From assembly GCF_017948245.1 (NCBI RefSeq), contig NZ_CP072865.1, forward strand, positions 3,559,501-3,623,500: a DNA stretch of 64,000 nt. Reading direction: 5' to 3'. Positions 26,577-36,329 of the stretch are shown piece after piece. Below the pieces are notes generated by a model, which was given only the letters and a program-made list of their open reading frames with translations, did no database searches and was not told the origin of the DNA. Each line of letters opens with the position of its first letter. Within the stretch, counting starts at the first letter, position 1. A program made the position numbers and the translations under genes. Origin of the DNA: Rhizobium sp. NLR16a. GTDB taxonomy: Bacteria; Pseudomonadota; Alphaproteobacteria; Rhizobiales; Rhizobiaceae.

Positions 26577-26990
26577 ATGAACAAGCCGCTTTCCGCCCAT
26601 GATGCGCTGATCTACGTGATGGTGATGGCGTCGGCCGTCGACAGCACCATGAACGACAGGGAGATGGAAAGGATCGGCCAGTTGATCGGCTTCCTGCCGG
26701 TTTTCAAGGATTTCGATGACGACAAGCTCATTCCGATAGCACGCGACTGCGCCGCGCTGCTGGCCGGGCCCGAGGGCCTCGATGTCGTTCTCGAAACCGT
26801 ACGAGACACCCTGCCGGCAAAACTCTACGACACGGCCTATGCGCTTGCCGTCGAAGTGGCCTCCGCCGATCTCTCGGTCAAGGCGGAGGAACTGCGGCTG
26901 CTCAGCCTGCTGCGGGACCGGCTCGGCCTCGACAAGCTCACCTGCGCGGCGATCGAGCGCAGCGCGATCGCCCGCTTCCGCAAGGGCTGA
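26577..26990 (+). CDS. TerB-family protein
   Basis: A 137-residue all-helical protein of the tellurite-resistance TerB type: YVMVMASAVDSTMNDREMER and ALAVEVASADLSVKAEELRL give the two acidic metal-binding-like helices (the DxxxxxxE pattern) of the family. TerB proteins occur in stress-response systems; stand-alone rhizobial copies have no known role. GGAATCAGAG precedes the ATG. It is convergent with the solute-binding protein gene, whose stop is only 9 bp away. Confidence 0.8.
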   Translation: MNKPLSAHDALIYVMVMASAVDSTMNDREMERIGQLIGFLPVFKDFDDDKLIPIARDCAALLAGPEGLDVVLETVRDTLPAKLYDTAYALAVEVASADLSVKAEELRLLSLLRDRLGLDKLTCAAIERSAIARFRKG

Positions 26991-26999
26991 GCCCAAGTT

Positions 27000-27875
27000 T
27001 CAATAGAGCCCGTAAGGAAAATAGCGTAGATAGATTTCCTGAAGACGGCCGTTGCGCGACAGCGTCGCAAGCGCATGGTCGATGGCCGAAGTCAGCACAC
27101 TGTCCTTCTGCCGCAGCATGATCGTCATGCCCTCGCCGAGGAATTGTTCGGAGAGGTAGGGGCCGTCGAACAGCGCGCAGCATTTGTCGGAGGCCGCCGA
27201 AGAGACCCAGAAGGAAAGCTGCAGCGCATCGGCGAAGGCGGCATCGACCTTTCGCTCCTTCAGCGCCGCAAGCAGGGCGTCCTTCGTGTCGAAAGCCTGC
27301 GCTTTCAGCGCCGGGAAAAAGGCTGCCAGCATCGCCTCGTGCACCGTGTCTTTGACGACGCCGACCGGATGGTTCGAGAGCGCGGCGGCGGTCTTTCCAT
27401 CGAGCGGGGCGCCAAGATTGCGCACGAAGCGCGCCGGCAGCATCAGATATGGCCGGGAGAAGAGAAATTGCCGGCGCAGCTCCGGGGTGACCGCAAGGCC
27501 GGCGATGACGGCATCGCCCTGCGAGGCGGCGAGCGCATCCTTGAGATCGGCAAAAGGCATTGCCTGGATCTGGCACTTGTCGGAAATCTCCAGCTCGCTG
27601 CAGATTTCGCGGGCGAGATCGACGTTGAAACCGGAAAGCTTGCCGTTCTGATCGGTGAAATTAAACGGCGGGAAATCGACCGACGTCAGAAAGCGCAGGC
27701 GGACCAGCGAGGAGAGATCCGGCCTGGCGAGACGCTCGCGGGCATCGAAGAGCAACGGCAGCGAGGGCGCAGCTTGCTGGGCGAATGCCTCAAAGCTCGA
27801 AAACAGCGCTGCCAGAAACAGGCCGATCGCCAGAAAAGCCCTGAGAGTCGGGGATGCCTGCTGGAATTCAATCAT
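27000..27875 (-). CDS. Family 3 extracellular solute-binding protein
   Basis: A 291-residue periplasmic protein with a signal peptide (FLAIGLFLAALFSSFEAFAQ) and the bacterial family 3 pattern: TSVDFPPFNFTDQNGKLSGF, NVDLAREICSEL, and AFADALQLSF. These bind polar amino acids or similar small ligands for an ABC importer or a sensor. No permease or ATPase gene is adjacent, so it is an orphan binding protein. Two cysteines (EISDKCQI and DKCCALF) may form a disulfide. The start MIEFQQ is picked because the hydrophobic core of the signal begins 10 residues later. Confidence 0.82.
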   Translation of the reverse strand: MIEFQQASPTLRAFLAIGLFLAALFSSFEAFAQQAAPSLPLLFDARERLARPDLSSLVRLRFLTSVDFPPFNFTDQNGKLSGFNVDLAREICSELEISDKCQIQAMPFADLKDALAASQGDAVIAGLAVTPELRRQFLFSRPYLMLPARFVRNLGAPLDGKTAAALSNHPVGVVKDTVHEAMLAAFFPALKAQAFDTKDALLAALKERKVDAAFADALQLSFWVSSAASDKCCALFDGPYLSEQFLGEGMTIMLRQKDSVLTSAIDHALATLSRNGRLQEIYLRYFPYGLY

Positions 27876-28210
27876 GGTGATCCAGTTTCGGGGTTGGGGT
27901 CGCCGAGATGTAACAGAGTCATGGCCGGCGGGGAATATCCATGGGAGTGAGGGGAGCGGATGAGGCTCTCTTGAGCGATAGCGCGCACCTCCTGCCCTCA
28001 AAATTAGGAGTGCGCCTGCGCCTGCGCGTTAGCGCGGAATTAAAGAATATCGCCTCTATTTGTCGCGACGATACGGACCCCGCCAGCCGATTGCATGATG
28101 CATGCGTCAGTTTCCTTTCCGGCGCCGCGACACTCAGGCAGCGCTCTTTACAAATTCAATTTTCAAACACCGGACGCGCGGCGCGCCCGGCCAGATCGGG
28201 TGACATTTCC
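27876..28210. other. 335-bp divergent intergenic region
   Basis: It separates the solute-binding protein gene (minus) from the chemotaxis receptor gene (plus) and must contain both promoters. I see no strong palindrome, repeat or RNA motif. The segment shortly before 28200 is AT-rich around CAAATTCAATTTTCAAAC and could form the receptor promoter. Confidence 0.4.
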
Positions 28211-30229
28211 ATGTTGAAGCATTTGAAAATCCGCACCAAAATCATATCGGTCGTGGCGCTGCTCGGGCTTATCACGATGGCGGGGCTTGTCTATGTCATC
28301 TCCGAATTCCGCCAGGCCGACGCCGCCTATAGTGCCTTTATCGATCATGAGGCGCAGGCATCGATGCTGAGCGCGCGCGCCAGCGCATCGGTGGTGGCCT
28401 CGGTGCTGCAGGTCACCCTGCTGGCTGACATGAAACCCGATACGCCGGCTTTCCAGACGGCGCTTGCCACACCGAGCAAGCTGCCACAGGCCCGCGACCG
28501 GATGAAACAGGCCCTCGCACTGGTCCCGAGCCGCAAGGCAGCGATCGACGAGATCGAGGCCGGCATCGATGAAATCGAAGCTCTGGCGAACAAGATCATC
28601 GAACAGAGCAGGGCCGGGGACAGCGCCGGTGCGCTCGCGAATGTCGCGCTGATCAATGCCAAGCTCGATGCGCTGACGCCGAAGATGATCGCCAACAACG
28701 ATGCGATGATGGCATTGCTCAACGACGGCGGCGGCGCGCTTTCGGCGTCCGTCAACGGCCGGATCACCTTCTGTTTCGTCCTGATCGGCATCGCTGTTCT
28801 CACCGCGATCGGCTTCGCCGTCGCCGTGGCGCAAAAAGGCATTGCCGGCCCGATGACGAATCTCAGCCTGCGCATGACGCGGCTTGCCGAGGGCGACACC
28901 AACAGCGATATCAGCGGTCTCGATCGCCGCGACGAAGTCGGCCACATGGCAAAGGCGGTTTCGATCTTCCGCGACAACGCGATCGAGCGTCGTCAAATCC
29001 AGGCGCGCGCCGAGGCAGACCGCAGCGTCAGCGACGGCGAGCGCCGCGAACGCGAGGCCCAGAAAGCCCGCGAGGCAGCCGAACTCGAACGCGCCGTCGC
29101 AGCTCTTGGCGATGGCCTGCGCCGCCTTGCCGCCGGCGATCTCGCCTCTGATATCGGCGAGCCCTTCGTCGCCCATCTCGATGCGCTGCGCCAGGATTTC
29201 AACCACTCGATCGAGAAGCTCAACGAGACCATGCAGGCGGTCGGGGCCAATGCCCGGGCGATCGGCGCCGGCGCCAACGAGATTCGTTCCTCCGCCGACG
29301 AGCTTTCCCGGCGAACGGAACAGCAATCGGCCTCGGTCGAAGAAACCGCCGCGGCGCTGGAAGAGATCACCACGACGGTGCGCGACGCCGCCAAGCGCGC
29401 CGAGGAGGCGAGCCAGCTCGTCACCCGCACGCGCCTCGGCGCCGAAAGATCCGGCGAGATCGTCCGCAAGGCCGTCTCCGCCATGCATGAGATCGAAAAG
29501 TCCTCTGGCGAAATTTCCAACATCATCGGCGTCATCGACGACATCGCCTTCCAGACCAACCTCTTGGCGCTGAATGCAGGCGTCGAGGCGGCACGCGCCG
29601 GTGAGGCGGGCAAGGGTTTTGCCGTCGTCGCTCAGGAAGTGCGCGAGCTCGCCCAGCGCTCGGCCAATGCCGCCAAGGAGATCAAGTCGCTGATCACCAA
29701 TTCCGGCATGCATGTGCAGACCGGCGTCACGCTGGTCGGCGAGACCGGCAAGGCGCTCGACGTGATCGTCACCGAAGTGCAGGAAATCAACCAGCACGTC
29801 CACGCGATCGCCGAAGCCTCGCGCGAGCAGTCGATCGGGCTGCAGGAGATCAATACCGCCGTCAATACCATGGATCAGGGCACGCAGCAGAATGCGGCAA
29901 TGGTCGAGCAATCGACGGCCGCCAGCCACAGCCTCGCCAGCGAAGCATCGGCGCTCAACATGCTGCTCGGCCAGTTCCGTCTGACCGGCACCGGCGCCTT
30001 TGCCGCAGCAGCACCGATGACATCGTCCCGACCACCGACTGCAGCACCGCACTCCGCTGCACCGCGAGCCACGGTACGCACGGCAGCCAAGACATCGATC
30101 CGCATCGCTGGCGAAGGCACCGCCCGGCCGGCCGCCTCACCGGCGCGCGCGCTCGGCCAGACACTCGCCAACGCCTTCGGCGCAGGCAGCACGCCGAAGA
30201 GCCAGGATGGCGATTGGACGGAATTCTAA
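28211..30229 (+). CDS. Methyl-accepting chemotaxis protein
   Basis: A 672-residue receptor. TM1 is about residues 11-30, followed by a helical periplasmic sensor region to about 185 rich in A and K. TM2 is about 186-208 ([20 protein letters not shown]), then HAMP (about 210-262) and a second HAMP-like segment (about 290-345). The signalling domain has its hairpin tip in [20 protein letters not shown]. The C-terminus is DWTEF, matching the xWxxF tether used by CheR/CheB. The ligand is unknown. It is divergent from a solute-binding protein, which might be its ligand presenter; this is speculative. Confidence 0.93.
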   Translation: MLKHLKIRTKIISVVALLGLITMAGLVYVISEFRQADAAYSAFIDHEAQASMLSARASASVVASVLQVTLLADMKPDTPAFQTALATPSKLPQARDRMKQALALVPSRKAAIDEIEAGIDEIEALANKIIEQSRAGDSAGALANVALINAKLDALTPKMIANNDAMMALLNDGGGALSASVNGRITFCFVLIGIAVLTAIGFAVAVAQKGIAGPMTNLSLRMTRLAEGDTNSDISGLDRRDEVGHMAKAVSIFRDNAIERRQIQARAEADRSVSDGERREREAQKAREAAELERAVAALGDGLRRLAAGDLASDIGEPFVAHLDALRQDFNHSIEKLNETMQAVGANARAIGAGANEIRSSADELSRRTEQQSASVEETAAALEEITTTVRDAAKRAEEASQLVTRTRLGAERSGEIVRKAVSAMHEIEKSSGEISNIIGVIDDIAFQTNLLALNAGVEAARAGEAGKGFAVVAQEVRELAQRSANAAKEIKSLITNSGMHVQTGVTLVGETGKALDVIVTEVQEINQHVHAIAEASREQSIGLQEINTAVNTMDQGTQQNAAMVEQSTAASHSLASEASALNMLLGQFRLTGTGAFAAAAPMTSSRPPTAAPHSAAPRATVRTAAKTSIRIAGEGTARPAASPARALGQTLANAFGAGSTPKSQDGDWTEF

Positions 30230-30284
30230 GCAGAAGCTCCGCGACCTCTAGCAAGACTGACGCCTGTGGAACTGACGCCTGCCA

Positions 30285-30350
30285 CTCATCCGATCCCTCT
30301 CCCGCTCGCGGGGAACGTGTCCTGCGATGAGGGACGGAGAGGGTGCGGCA
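30285..30350. repeat. Intergenic palindrome, family 2
   Basis: The unit reads CCCTCTCCCGCTCGCGGGGA with flanking CGATGAGGGACGGAGAGGG. Its reverse complement matches the segment TCGCAGGGCACGT with CCCGCGAGCGGGGAGAGG at 34230-34270 and a third copy near 45501-45540. It occupies part of the 347-bp gap before the small lipoprotein gene; the rest shows nothing clear. Confidence 0.6.
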
Positions 30351-30576
30351 CCTCCCCTTCTCCGCTCAGAACGCGGAGATGACCGGCAGGCGGGTAGAGG
30401 CAAGCAGCGGCCATCCTTACTTTTTGCGGGGCCGTCTAGTCCGGCCGCCAGCCGGCCTCGACAAGAATGTTTCCAGGCGCCGTGCAATAAAACGACCAGC
30501 CGCCGCGCGTTTGCGCAATGAGTTGGAGCCAATCCAGAGTAAGATTGGAACGTTCGGAGCTTTGGAGGGGATAGAC

Positions 30577-30855
30577 ATGAAATCCGCGATCATCGGCCTC
30601 ATCGGCACTCTCGCTCTTGGGGGGTGCAACACCACGACATACACCGGCCCGGGGCTGGAGCCCATCCCGGGCAGCATCACCTATACCGGCCAGCCGCGCA
30701 CCAAGCTCACCAAATCCCCGCCCGGATCGAGCTTCCCGCATGATTTCATCGACCAGTATGGCCAGCAGGTGGAGGAGACCTACATCATCCAGCCTGACCG
30801 AAGCCTGATCATCGCGCACCGGCGATACAAGCCGATCCGGTTTTTCCGGGACTAA
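30577..30855 (+). CDS. Small lipoprotein, unknown function
   Basis: A 92-residue lipoprotein with a short signal peptide MKSAIIGLIGTLALGGC, lipobox LGGC with Cys at 17. The mature part is rich in T, P and G at first (NTTTYTGPGLEPIPGSITYT), then QYGQQVEETYIIQPDRSLII. GGAGGGGATAGAC precedes the ATG. No family recognised. It stands alone upstream of a convergent tRNA-Gly gene. Confidence 0.7.
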   Translation: MKSAIIGLIGTLALGGCNTTTYTGPGLEPIPGSITYTGQPRTKLTKSPPGSSFPHDFIDQYGQQVEETYIIQPDRSLIIAHRRYKPIRFFRD

Positions 30856-30879
30856 GTTTCACAGCGCCACTGAGGGAAG

Positions 30880-30953
30880 TGGAGCGGGTGAAGGGAATCG
30901 AACCCTCGTATTCAGCTTGGGAAGCTGCTGCTCTACCATTGAGCTACACCCGC
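30880..30953 (-). tRNA. tRNA-Gly (anticodon CCC)
   Basis: On the minus strand the sequence begins GCGGGTGTAGCTCAATGGTA, has anticodon loop TTCCCAA (anticodon CCC), T-arm AGGGTTCGATTCCCT and acceptor end CACCCGCT followed by an encoded CCA. It closely resembles bacterial tRNA-Gly(CCC). The outermost anticodon-stem pair (position 27-43) is a G-A mismatch. Confidence 0.93.
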
Positions 30954-31014
30954 GATGCGCTGAGATTTCCAACAGATGGGGGCCGCTGTCAAGTCGCCGC
31001 CCGTCAGGCCGGCG

Positions 31015-32106
31015 TCAGATGCGGAAATGTTTGGAAAGCTTGAGGCCCTGGGCCTGGTAGTTGGAGCCGAGGCCGGAGCCGTAGAGGCTGGCCGGTTTTT
31101 CCTGCATGTGCTCGTAGACCAGGCGGCCAACGATCTGGCCGTCTTCGAGGATGAAGGGCACTTCGTGGCTGCGCACTTCGAGTACGGCGCGGCTGCCGCG
31201 CCCGCCTGCCGGCGCATGGCCGAAGCCCGGATCGAAGAAGCCGGCATAGTGGACACGGAATTCGCCGACCAGCGGATCGAAGGGAGTCATTTCGGCGGCA
31301 TAATCCGGCGGCACATGCACGGCCTCACGCGAGACAAGGATATAGAATTCGTCGGGATCAAGGATCAGCTCGTTGCGGCCGCGGCTATAGAGCGGCTCCC
31401 AGAAATCGAAGATGTCGTGCTGATCCTTCTCGTCGACATCGACGACGGCGGTGTGGTGTTTGCCGCGATAGCCGATCAGGCCGTCCTTGTCGCCGGTGAG
31501 ATCGATCGACAGCGCGATGCCGCCGCCCGACACGTTCGGCTGCTTGCTGGCAACCAGCGTCTCGCTTTCATGCAGCTTCAAAAGTTCCGGCTCGCCGAGC
31601 ACGGACTGGCCGACGCGGAAGCGGATCTGCGACAGACGCGAGCCGCGGCGCACGACGATCGGGAAGGTGCGCGGGCTGATTTCGAGATAGAGCGGGCCGG
31701 AATAACCTGCCGGGATCTTGTCGAATTCCTGGGCGTAGTCGGTGATGACGCGGGTGAATATATCGAGCCTGCCGGTCGAGCTCTTCGGATTGGCCGAGGC
31801 CGACATGTCGGCCGGCAGCGCCAGGCTTTCCATCAGCGGCACGATATAGACGCAGCCGGTTTCGAGCACCGCGCCTTGGGACAGGTCGATCACGTGCAGG
31901 CTCAGCCGATCGAGCTTGTCCGAGACCAGATGCGAGGGACCGGGCATGAAGGAGGCACGCACACGAAACGCCTTGCTTCCCAAGCGCAGGTCGAGACTTG
32001 CCGGCTGGATCTGATCGCGGTCGAGCTCCCGCTCGGAGTTCAGTCGCCCCGTTTCGAACAGCGCCGCAATCGCGCGATCCGCCAGAATTCCAGTTTCGCG
32101 AGCCAT
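31015..32106 (-). CDS. dcd: dCTP deaminase, double-domain (about 360 aa) form
   Basis: A 363-residue enzyme that deaminates dCTP to dUTP for dTMP synthesis. It has DQIQPASLDLRLGSKAFRVR, the family N-terminal motif, and ANPKSSTGRLDIFTRVITDY, which corresponds to the catalytic SS-x-x-R motif. The Glu in YLEISPRTFP fits the general base region. It is nearly twice the length of E. coli Dcd (193 residues) because two dUTPase-like domains are fused, the usual alphaproteobacterial form. It is divergent from metZ. Confidence 0.9.
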   Translation of the reverse strand: MARETGILADRAIAALFETGRLNSERELDRDQIQPASLDLRLGSKAFRVRASFMPGPSHLVSDKLDRLSLHVIDLSQGAVLETGCVYIVPLMESLALPADMSASANPKSSTGRLDIFTRVITDYAQEFDKIPAGYSGPLYLEISPRTFPIVVRRGSRLSQIRFRVGQSVLGEPELLKLHESETLVASKQPNVSGGGIALSIDLTGDKDGLIGYRGKHHTAVVDVDEKDQHDIFDFWEPLYSRGRNELILDPDEFYILVSREAVHVPPDYAAEMTPFDPLVGEFRVHYAGFFDPGFGHAPAGGRGSRAVLEVRSHEVPFILEDGQIVGRLVYEHMQEKPASLYGSGLGSNYQAQGLKLSKHFRI

Positions 32107-32191
32107 CGTGCCCCATCCATCATTTTGCCGCCGACAAAACCAAACTCGGGGAATTGACGCAAGCCGCCAACAGCAGTATTGCAGAATTATC

Positions 32192-32245
32192 CCGTGGTGA
32201 TTTGGCCGGTCGGCTTGCAGCCACGTTAAACAAGTGGCTAAAAAG
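32192..32245 (+). ncRNA. SAM-II riboswitch upstream of metZ
   Basis: The sequence matches the SAM-II consensus: stem CGTGG pairing with CCACG (32193-32197 and 32221-32225), the conserved GTGATTTGG and TTGCAGCCACGTTAAA, and the pseudoknot strand AAGTGGCTAAAAAG. SAM-II RNAs bind S-adenosylmethionine and repress methionine biosynthesis genes in alphaproteobacteria. It lies 61 bp before metZ, in the expected place. Confidence 0.9.
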
Positions 32246-32287
32246 ACCGGGTTATGAAACCGGTCTGCTTTTGCGGCCGGTTTTTTT
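32244..32287 (+). terminator. Attenuator: competing antiterminator and intrinsic terminator
   Basis: AGACCGG (32244-32250) can pair with CCGGTCT (32260-32266). Alternatively AACCGG (32258-32263) pairs with CCGGTT (32277-32282), closing a hairpin followed by seven T (32281-32287). The two pairings share bases 32260-32263 and exclude each other. This suggests the riboswitch acts by stopping transcription 20 nt before the metZ start. Confidence 0.7.
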
Positions 32288-32306
32288 GTTATGTGAAGGT
32301 GATGGC

Positions 32307-33491
32307 ATGAGCAAGACCTGGCGCCCGGCAACCCAACTCGTCCATGGCGGCACGCTGCGTTCGCAATATGGTGAAACGTCGGAAGCAATCTATCTCACCC
32401 AGGGTTTCGTCTATGACACGTCGGAAGCGGCCGAAGCCCGCTTCAAGGGCGAAACGGACGGCTTCATCTACGCCCGCTACGGCAGCCCGACGAACGACAT
32501 GTTCGAAAAGCGCATGTGCGCATTGGAAGGCGCCGAAGATGCCCGCGCCACCGCCTCCGGCATGGCGGCCGTCACTGCCGCCGTCCTCTGCCAGGTCAAG
32601 GCAGGCGACCATATCGTCGCCGCCCGCGCCCTGTTCGGCTCCTGCCGCTGGGTCGTAGAAACGCTGGCGCCGAAATACGGCGTCGAGTGCACGCTGGTCG
32701 ACGGCCGAGATCTCGCCAACTGGGAAAAGGCGATCCGCCCGAACACCAAGGTGTTCTTCCTGGAAAGCCCGACCAATCCGACGCTCGAAGTGGTCGATAT
32801 TGCAGGCGTCGCCAGGCTCGCCAACCAGGTCGGCGCCAAGCTGATCGTCGACAACGTCTTTGCGACCCCGCTCTTCCAGAAGCCCTTGGAGCTCGGCGCC
32901 CATATCGTCGTCTATTCCGCCACCAAGCATATTGACGGCCAGGGCCGCTGTCTCGGCGGCGTGGTGCTCGCCGACAAGGCATGGATCGACGAGAACCTGC
33001 ACGACTATTTCCGCCATACCGGCCCGGCCATGTCGCCGTTCAATGCCTGGACGCTCCTGAAGGGGATCGAGACGCTGCCGCTGCGCGTGCGCCAGCAGAC
33101 CGAGAATGCGGCGAAGATCTCCGATTTCCTGGCCGAGCAAGGCAAGGTCGCCAAGGTGATCTATCCCGGCCGCAAGGATCATCCGCAGGCCGACATCATC
33201 GCCAAGCAGATGACCGGCGGCTCGACGCTCGTCTGCTTCGAGCTGAAGGGCGGCAAGGAGGCGGCCTTCGCATTGCAGAATGCGCTTGAGATCATCAAGA
33301 TCTCCAACAATCTCGGCGACAGCAAAAGCCTGATCACCCATCCGGCAACGACCACGCACAAGAACCTGACGGAAGAGGCGCGCGCCGAACTCGGCATTTC
33401 TCCGGGTACGGTGCGGCTTTCAGCCGGCATCGAGGACACGGACGACCTGATCGAGGATTTCGCGCAGGCGCTTTCCAAGGTATCGGCTTGA
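32307..33491 (+). CDS. metZ: O-succinylhomoserine sulfhydrylase
   Basis: A 394-residue PLP enzyme of the Cys/Met metabolism family that makes homocysteine from O-succinylhomoserine and sulfide. PLP lysine is in YSATKHIDGQGR; FIYARYGSPTNDMFEKRM and TASGMAAVTAAVL are family signatures. The length fits MetZ. The start is the ATG at 32307 preceded by GAAGGTGAT; the frame is open upstream through the riboswitch but that part is not coding. The SAM-II riboswitch and attenuator regulate it by methionine/SAM supply. The distinction from other gamma-synthase-like enzymes rests on length, motifs and the riboswitch. Confidence 0.93.
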   Translation: MSKTWRPATQLVHGGTLRSQYGETSEAIYLTQGFVYDTSEAAEARFKGETDGFIYARYGSPTNDMFEKRMCALEGAEDARATASGMAAVTAAVLCQVKAGDHIVAARALFGSCRWVVETLAPKYGVECTLVDGRDLANWEKAIRPNTKVFFLESPTNPTLEVVDIAGVARLANQVGAKLIVDNVFATPLFQKPLELGAHIVVYSATKHIDGQGRCLGGVVLADKAWIDENLHDYFRHTGPAMSPFNAWTLLKGIETLPLRVRQQTENAAKISDFLAEQGKVAKVIYPGRKDHPQADIIAKQMTGGSTLVCFELKGGKEAAFALQNALEIIKISNNLGDSKSLITHPATTTHKNLTEEARAELGISPGTVRLSAGIEDTDDLIEDFAQALSKVSA

Positions 33492-33714
33492 TCGACTGGA
33501 ATAGCGGCCGGATTTCAATGTGGAGCCGGCCGCCGATCCGCGGGAACAAGGTCAGCCGCGCCGGCGTTGCGAAGTAAAATTAAGGCTGACGATTAGGCTT
33601 AATGATCGAAAACCATATGATCATCACTATTTGACCGCTGATCAACGTTCCGTTTCTTGACGGACCGGGCCTCTTATAAGATACGGGTAACATATCTTGA
33701 CTATGGTGCAAGGC

Positions 33715-34107
33715 ATGTATCGCGCCCTCACAAGAGATATCGAAGTCGTGGTCGAACCGTTCTATCTGGAGGAGCAATCCGATCCGGAGGACGACCGCTA
33801 TGTCTGGGGTTACCGGATTGTCATCAGCAACAATTCCGGCGTCGCCGTTCGCCTCATCAACCGCTACTGGAACATCACCGATCAGAACGGACAGGTGGAC
33901 GAAGTGACCGGCCCCGGCGTCGTCGGCGAGCAGCCGCGGCTCAGCCCCGGCGACACCTACGAATATTCCTCCGGCTGCCCGCTCGACACGCCCTCAGGCC
34001 TGATGTTCGGCCACTATCAAATGGAAACGGATGAAGGCGAGCTGTTCGACGTCGACATCCCCGCCTTCTCGCTTGACTCGCCGGGGCTGCTGCGCGTGCT
34101 GAATTGA
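33715..34107 (+). CDS. apaG: ApaG protein
   Basis: A 130-residue ApaG-type beta-sandwich protein: [54 protein letters not shown] and [17 protein letters not shown]. The glycine-rich loop [18 protein letters not shown] is conserved in the family. ApaG proteins are linked to Co2+ resistance and Ap4A metabolism, with the biochemical role uncertain. Start MYRALTRD at 33715 gives the standard length; ATG 33703 is an alternative. It is convergent with hslO; the family 2 repeat lies between. Confidence 0.92.
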   Translation: MYRALTRDIEVVVEPFYLEEQSDPEDDRYVWGYRIVISNNSGVAVRLINRYWNITDQNGQVDEVTGPGVVGEQPRLSPGDTYEYSSGCPLDTPSGLMFGHYQMETDEGELFDVDIPAFSLDSPGLLRVLN

Positions 34108-34148
34108 GGGCAAGTTCCTCCCGCTCAAGAGATTGCCGAGACCCCGCC

Positions 34149-34276
34149 CCTCATTCGCCTGCCGGCACCTTCTCCCCGTAAACGGGGCGAAGGGACCATG
34201 CCGCGATCGATCTATCCCCACCGACCTCTCGCAGGGCACGTCCCCTCTCCCCGCGAGCGGGGAGAGGGGCAGCTCT
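34149..34276. repeat. Intergenic palindromic element, family 2, composite
   Basis: It lies between the convergent apaG and hslO genes. One hairpin is CTTCTCCCCGTAAACGGGGCGAAG and a second is CCCCTCTCCCC-GCGA-GCGGGGAGAGGGG at 34241-34268, preceded by TCTCGCAGGGCACGTCC. The second half recurs at 30285-30350 (inverted) and near 45501-45540. It could serve as a bidirectional transcription stop. Confidence 0.65.
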
Positions 34277-34291
34277 CAATGCTAACTGAGC

Positions 34292-35284
34292 CTATTCCGC
34301 CAGCTGAAGCTCGGCTGCTTGGAAGCGGTAGGTGGTCGAGCAGAATTCGCAGGTGACGGATATCTCGCCGTTTTCCTGGCTGGCCTCGATCTCCTCGGCG
34401 GTGAAACCCTTCAGCACGTTGCCGATCTTTTCCCGCGAACAGCTGCAGCGGTCGAAGACGGCGCGGGGCTCGAAGACGCGCACGCCGCGCTCGTGGAACA
34501 GGCGGAACAAGAGGCGTTCGGTGCCGACCTGCGGATCGGTCAACTCGTCGGCATCGATGGTCTCGACCAGCGAGCGGGCTTCGGTCCAGGCGTCATCCTC
34601 GCCATGCGGACGGTCGCCGTTATCGCCGTCGCCGCCGTGGAGATCGGGCTGGCGCATGCGCTCCGGCGCCTCCGGCAGGAACTGGGCGACGAGGCCGCCT
34701 GCCCGCCAGCGGTGGCGCGGCTTGCCGGCATCGTCACGGTCGAAGAGTTCGGCCGCAGCCAGGCGCACCCGCGTCGGGATCTGCTCCGACTGGCGGAAAT
34801 AGACGCCGGCGATCTCCTCGAGCGAGGTGCCGTCGAGCGCGACAATACCCTGATAGGGCTGGGCGAACTTGCCCTGATCGATGGTGAAGGCGAGCACGCC
34901 CTTGCCGAGCAGTTGCTCCGGCTCGGTCTCGCCTGAGGCAATCGCCTGGTCGAGCAGCGCCCGATCGAAACGGGCGTAGGCGCGCACGTTCTCCGGCGTC
35001 GAGAAATCGGCGACGAGCAGATCGACCGGGCCGTCGCCCTTGGTCTGCACGGTGAACTTGCCGTCGAACTTCAGCGAGGTGCCGAGCAGCACCGTCAGCA
35101 CGACGACTTCGGCAAGCAGCCGGGCAACAGGCGCGGGATAATGATGGCGCTCGAGGATGGCATCGAGCATGGGGCCGAGCTGGACGGCGCGGCCGCGCAC
35201 ATCCAGACCCTCCACCTGAAAGGGGACGACATGATCATCGCCGGCGAAATCGAACTGGCCGAGGGCGGCTGCAGCTTCTGCCAT
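34292..35284 (-). CDS. hslO: Hsp33 redox-regulated chaperone
   Basis: A 330-residue cytoplasmic chaperone activated by oxidation. The C-terminal zinc switch is complete: CSC in FDRCSCSREKI and CEFC in VTCEFCSTTYRFQ. The N-terminal domain includes VVVLTVLLGTSLKFDGKFTV and QTKGDGPVDLLVADF. An AGGAG site before the ATG at 35284 defines the start. It is the third gene of the argD-argF-hslO cluster, 93 bp after argF, an arrangement conserved in rhizobia. Confidence 0.94.
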   Translation of the reverse strand: MAEAAAALGQFDFAGDDHVVPFQVEGLDVRGRAVQLGPMLDAILERHHYPAPVARLLAEVVVLTVLLGTSLKFDGKFTVQTKGDGPVDLLVADFSTPENVRAYARFDRALLDQAIASGETEPEQLLGKGVLAFTIDQGKFAQPYQGIVALDGTSLEEIAGVYFRQSEQIPTRVRLAAAELFDRDDAGKPRHRWRAGGLVAQFLPEAPERMRQPDLHGGDGDNGDRPHGEDDAWTEARSLVETIDADELTDPQVGTERLLFRLFHERGVRVFEPRAVFDRCSCSREKIGNVLKGFTAEEIEASQENGEISVTCEFCSTTYRFQAAELQLAE

Positions 35285-35377
35285 GGCTTTACTCCTAGTT
35301 TCGGGAGCGGCGGCCAAAGTGTCCGGCGCTCGCGCAGTCGGGCCGCAAGCTTATGACTCGCAACATCCGATTATGGT

Positions 35378-36292
35378 TCAGATCGCGCCCAGGCACCAAG
35401 CAAGAATCGATTTCTGCGCATGAAGACGGTTTTCCGCTTCATCGAAGACCACGGATTGCGGGCCGTCGATCACCTCGTCCGTCACTTCCTCACCGCGATG
35501 CGCGGGCAGGCAATGCATGAACAATGCATCGCTGCCGGCCTTGGCCATCAAGGCCGCATTGACCTGATAAGGCTGGAAGACGTTGTGACCCCGGGCCCGA
35601 TGTTCCTGATTCATGGAGACCCAGGTATCGGTCACCACGCAATCGACGCCTTCGACCGCACGGTCGGCATCATGGCAGAGCATGATTTCGGCGCCCTCAT
35701 TGCGGGCCCAGTTCAGATAGTGATCCTTGGGCTCCGAACCAAGGGGGACGGCCATGTTCATGCGGTAGCCGAAGCGCGCCGCCCCTTCGACCAGCGAATG
35801 CAGCACATTGTTGCCGTCGCCGGTCCAGGCGATGGTCTTGCCCTTGATCGGGCCGCGATGCTCCTCGAAGGTCATGATATCGGCCATGATCTGGCAGGGA
35901 TGGGTATCGTCCGTCAGCGCGTTGATGACAGGCACGGTCGCATGTTCGGCAAGCTCCAGCAGGCGCGAGTGCTCGGTGGTGCGGATCATGATCGCATCGA
36001 CATAACGCGACAGCACCTTGGCGGTGTCGCCGATCGTCTCGGCGCGGCCGAGCTGCATTTCGGTGCCGGAGAGGAACAGCGTTTCGCCGCCGAGCTGGCG
36101 CATGCCCACGTCGAAAGAGACGCGGGTGCGCGTCGACGGCTTCTCGAAGATCATCGCCAGCATCTTGCCGGCGAGCGGCTTGTCGCCCTTGCCGGCCTTG
36201 AAGGCCTGCTTGCGGGCGAGCGCGTCGTTCATGATGGTTCTGAGGTCGGCCGATGTGACGGCCGAAAGATCGAGGAAATGTTTAGGAGCCAT
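35378..36292 (-). CDS. argF: Ornithine carbamoyltransferase
   Basis: A 304-residue enzyme making citrulline from ornithine and carbamoyl phosphate in arginine synthesis. Carbamoyl-phosphate motif STRT in [15 protein letters not shown] in [11 protein letters not shown], ornithine-site region DTWVSMNQE and HCLP in [13 protein letters not shown] are all intact. AGGTAAGAAC precedes the ATG at 36292. It follows argD by 37 bp, so the two are cotranscribed. Confidence 0.95.
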   Translation of the reverse strand: MAPKHFLDLSAVTSADLRTIMNDALARKQAFKAGKGDKPLAGKMLAMIFEKPSTRTRVSFDVGMRQLGGETLFLSGTEMQLGRAETIGDTAKVLSRYVDAIMIRTTEHSRLLELAEHATVPVINALTDDTHPCQIMADIMTFEEHRGPIKGKTIAWTGDGNNVLHSLVEGAARFGYRMNMAVPLGSEPKDHYLNWARNEGAEIMLCHDADRAVEGVDCVVTDTWVSMNQEHRARGHNVFQPYQVNAALMAKAGSDALFMHCLPAHRGEEVTDEVIDGPQSVVFDEAENRLHAQKSILAWCLGAI

Positions 36293-36329
36293 GTTCTTAC
36301 CTGTCGTGCGCCCGAAGGCGGCGATCCCT

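Noticed and set aside
31998..32306. Upstream extension of the metZ frame
   Set aside because: It runs through dcd and the SAM-II riboswitch; the conserved MetZ length and ribosome site place the start at 32307.
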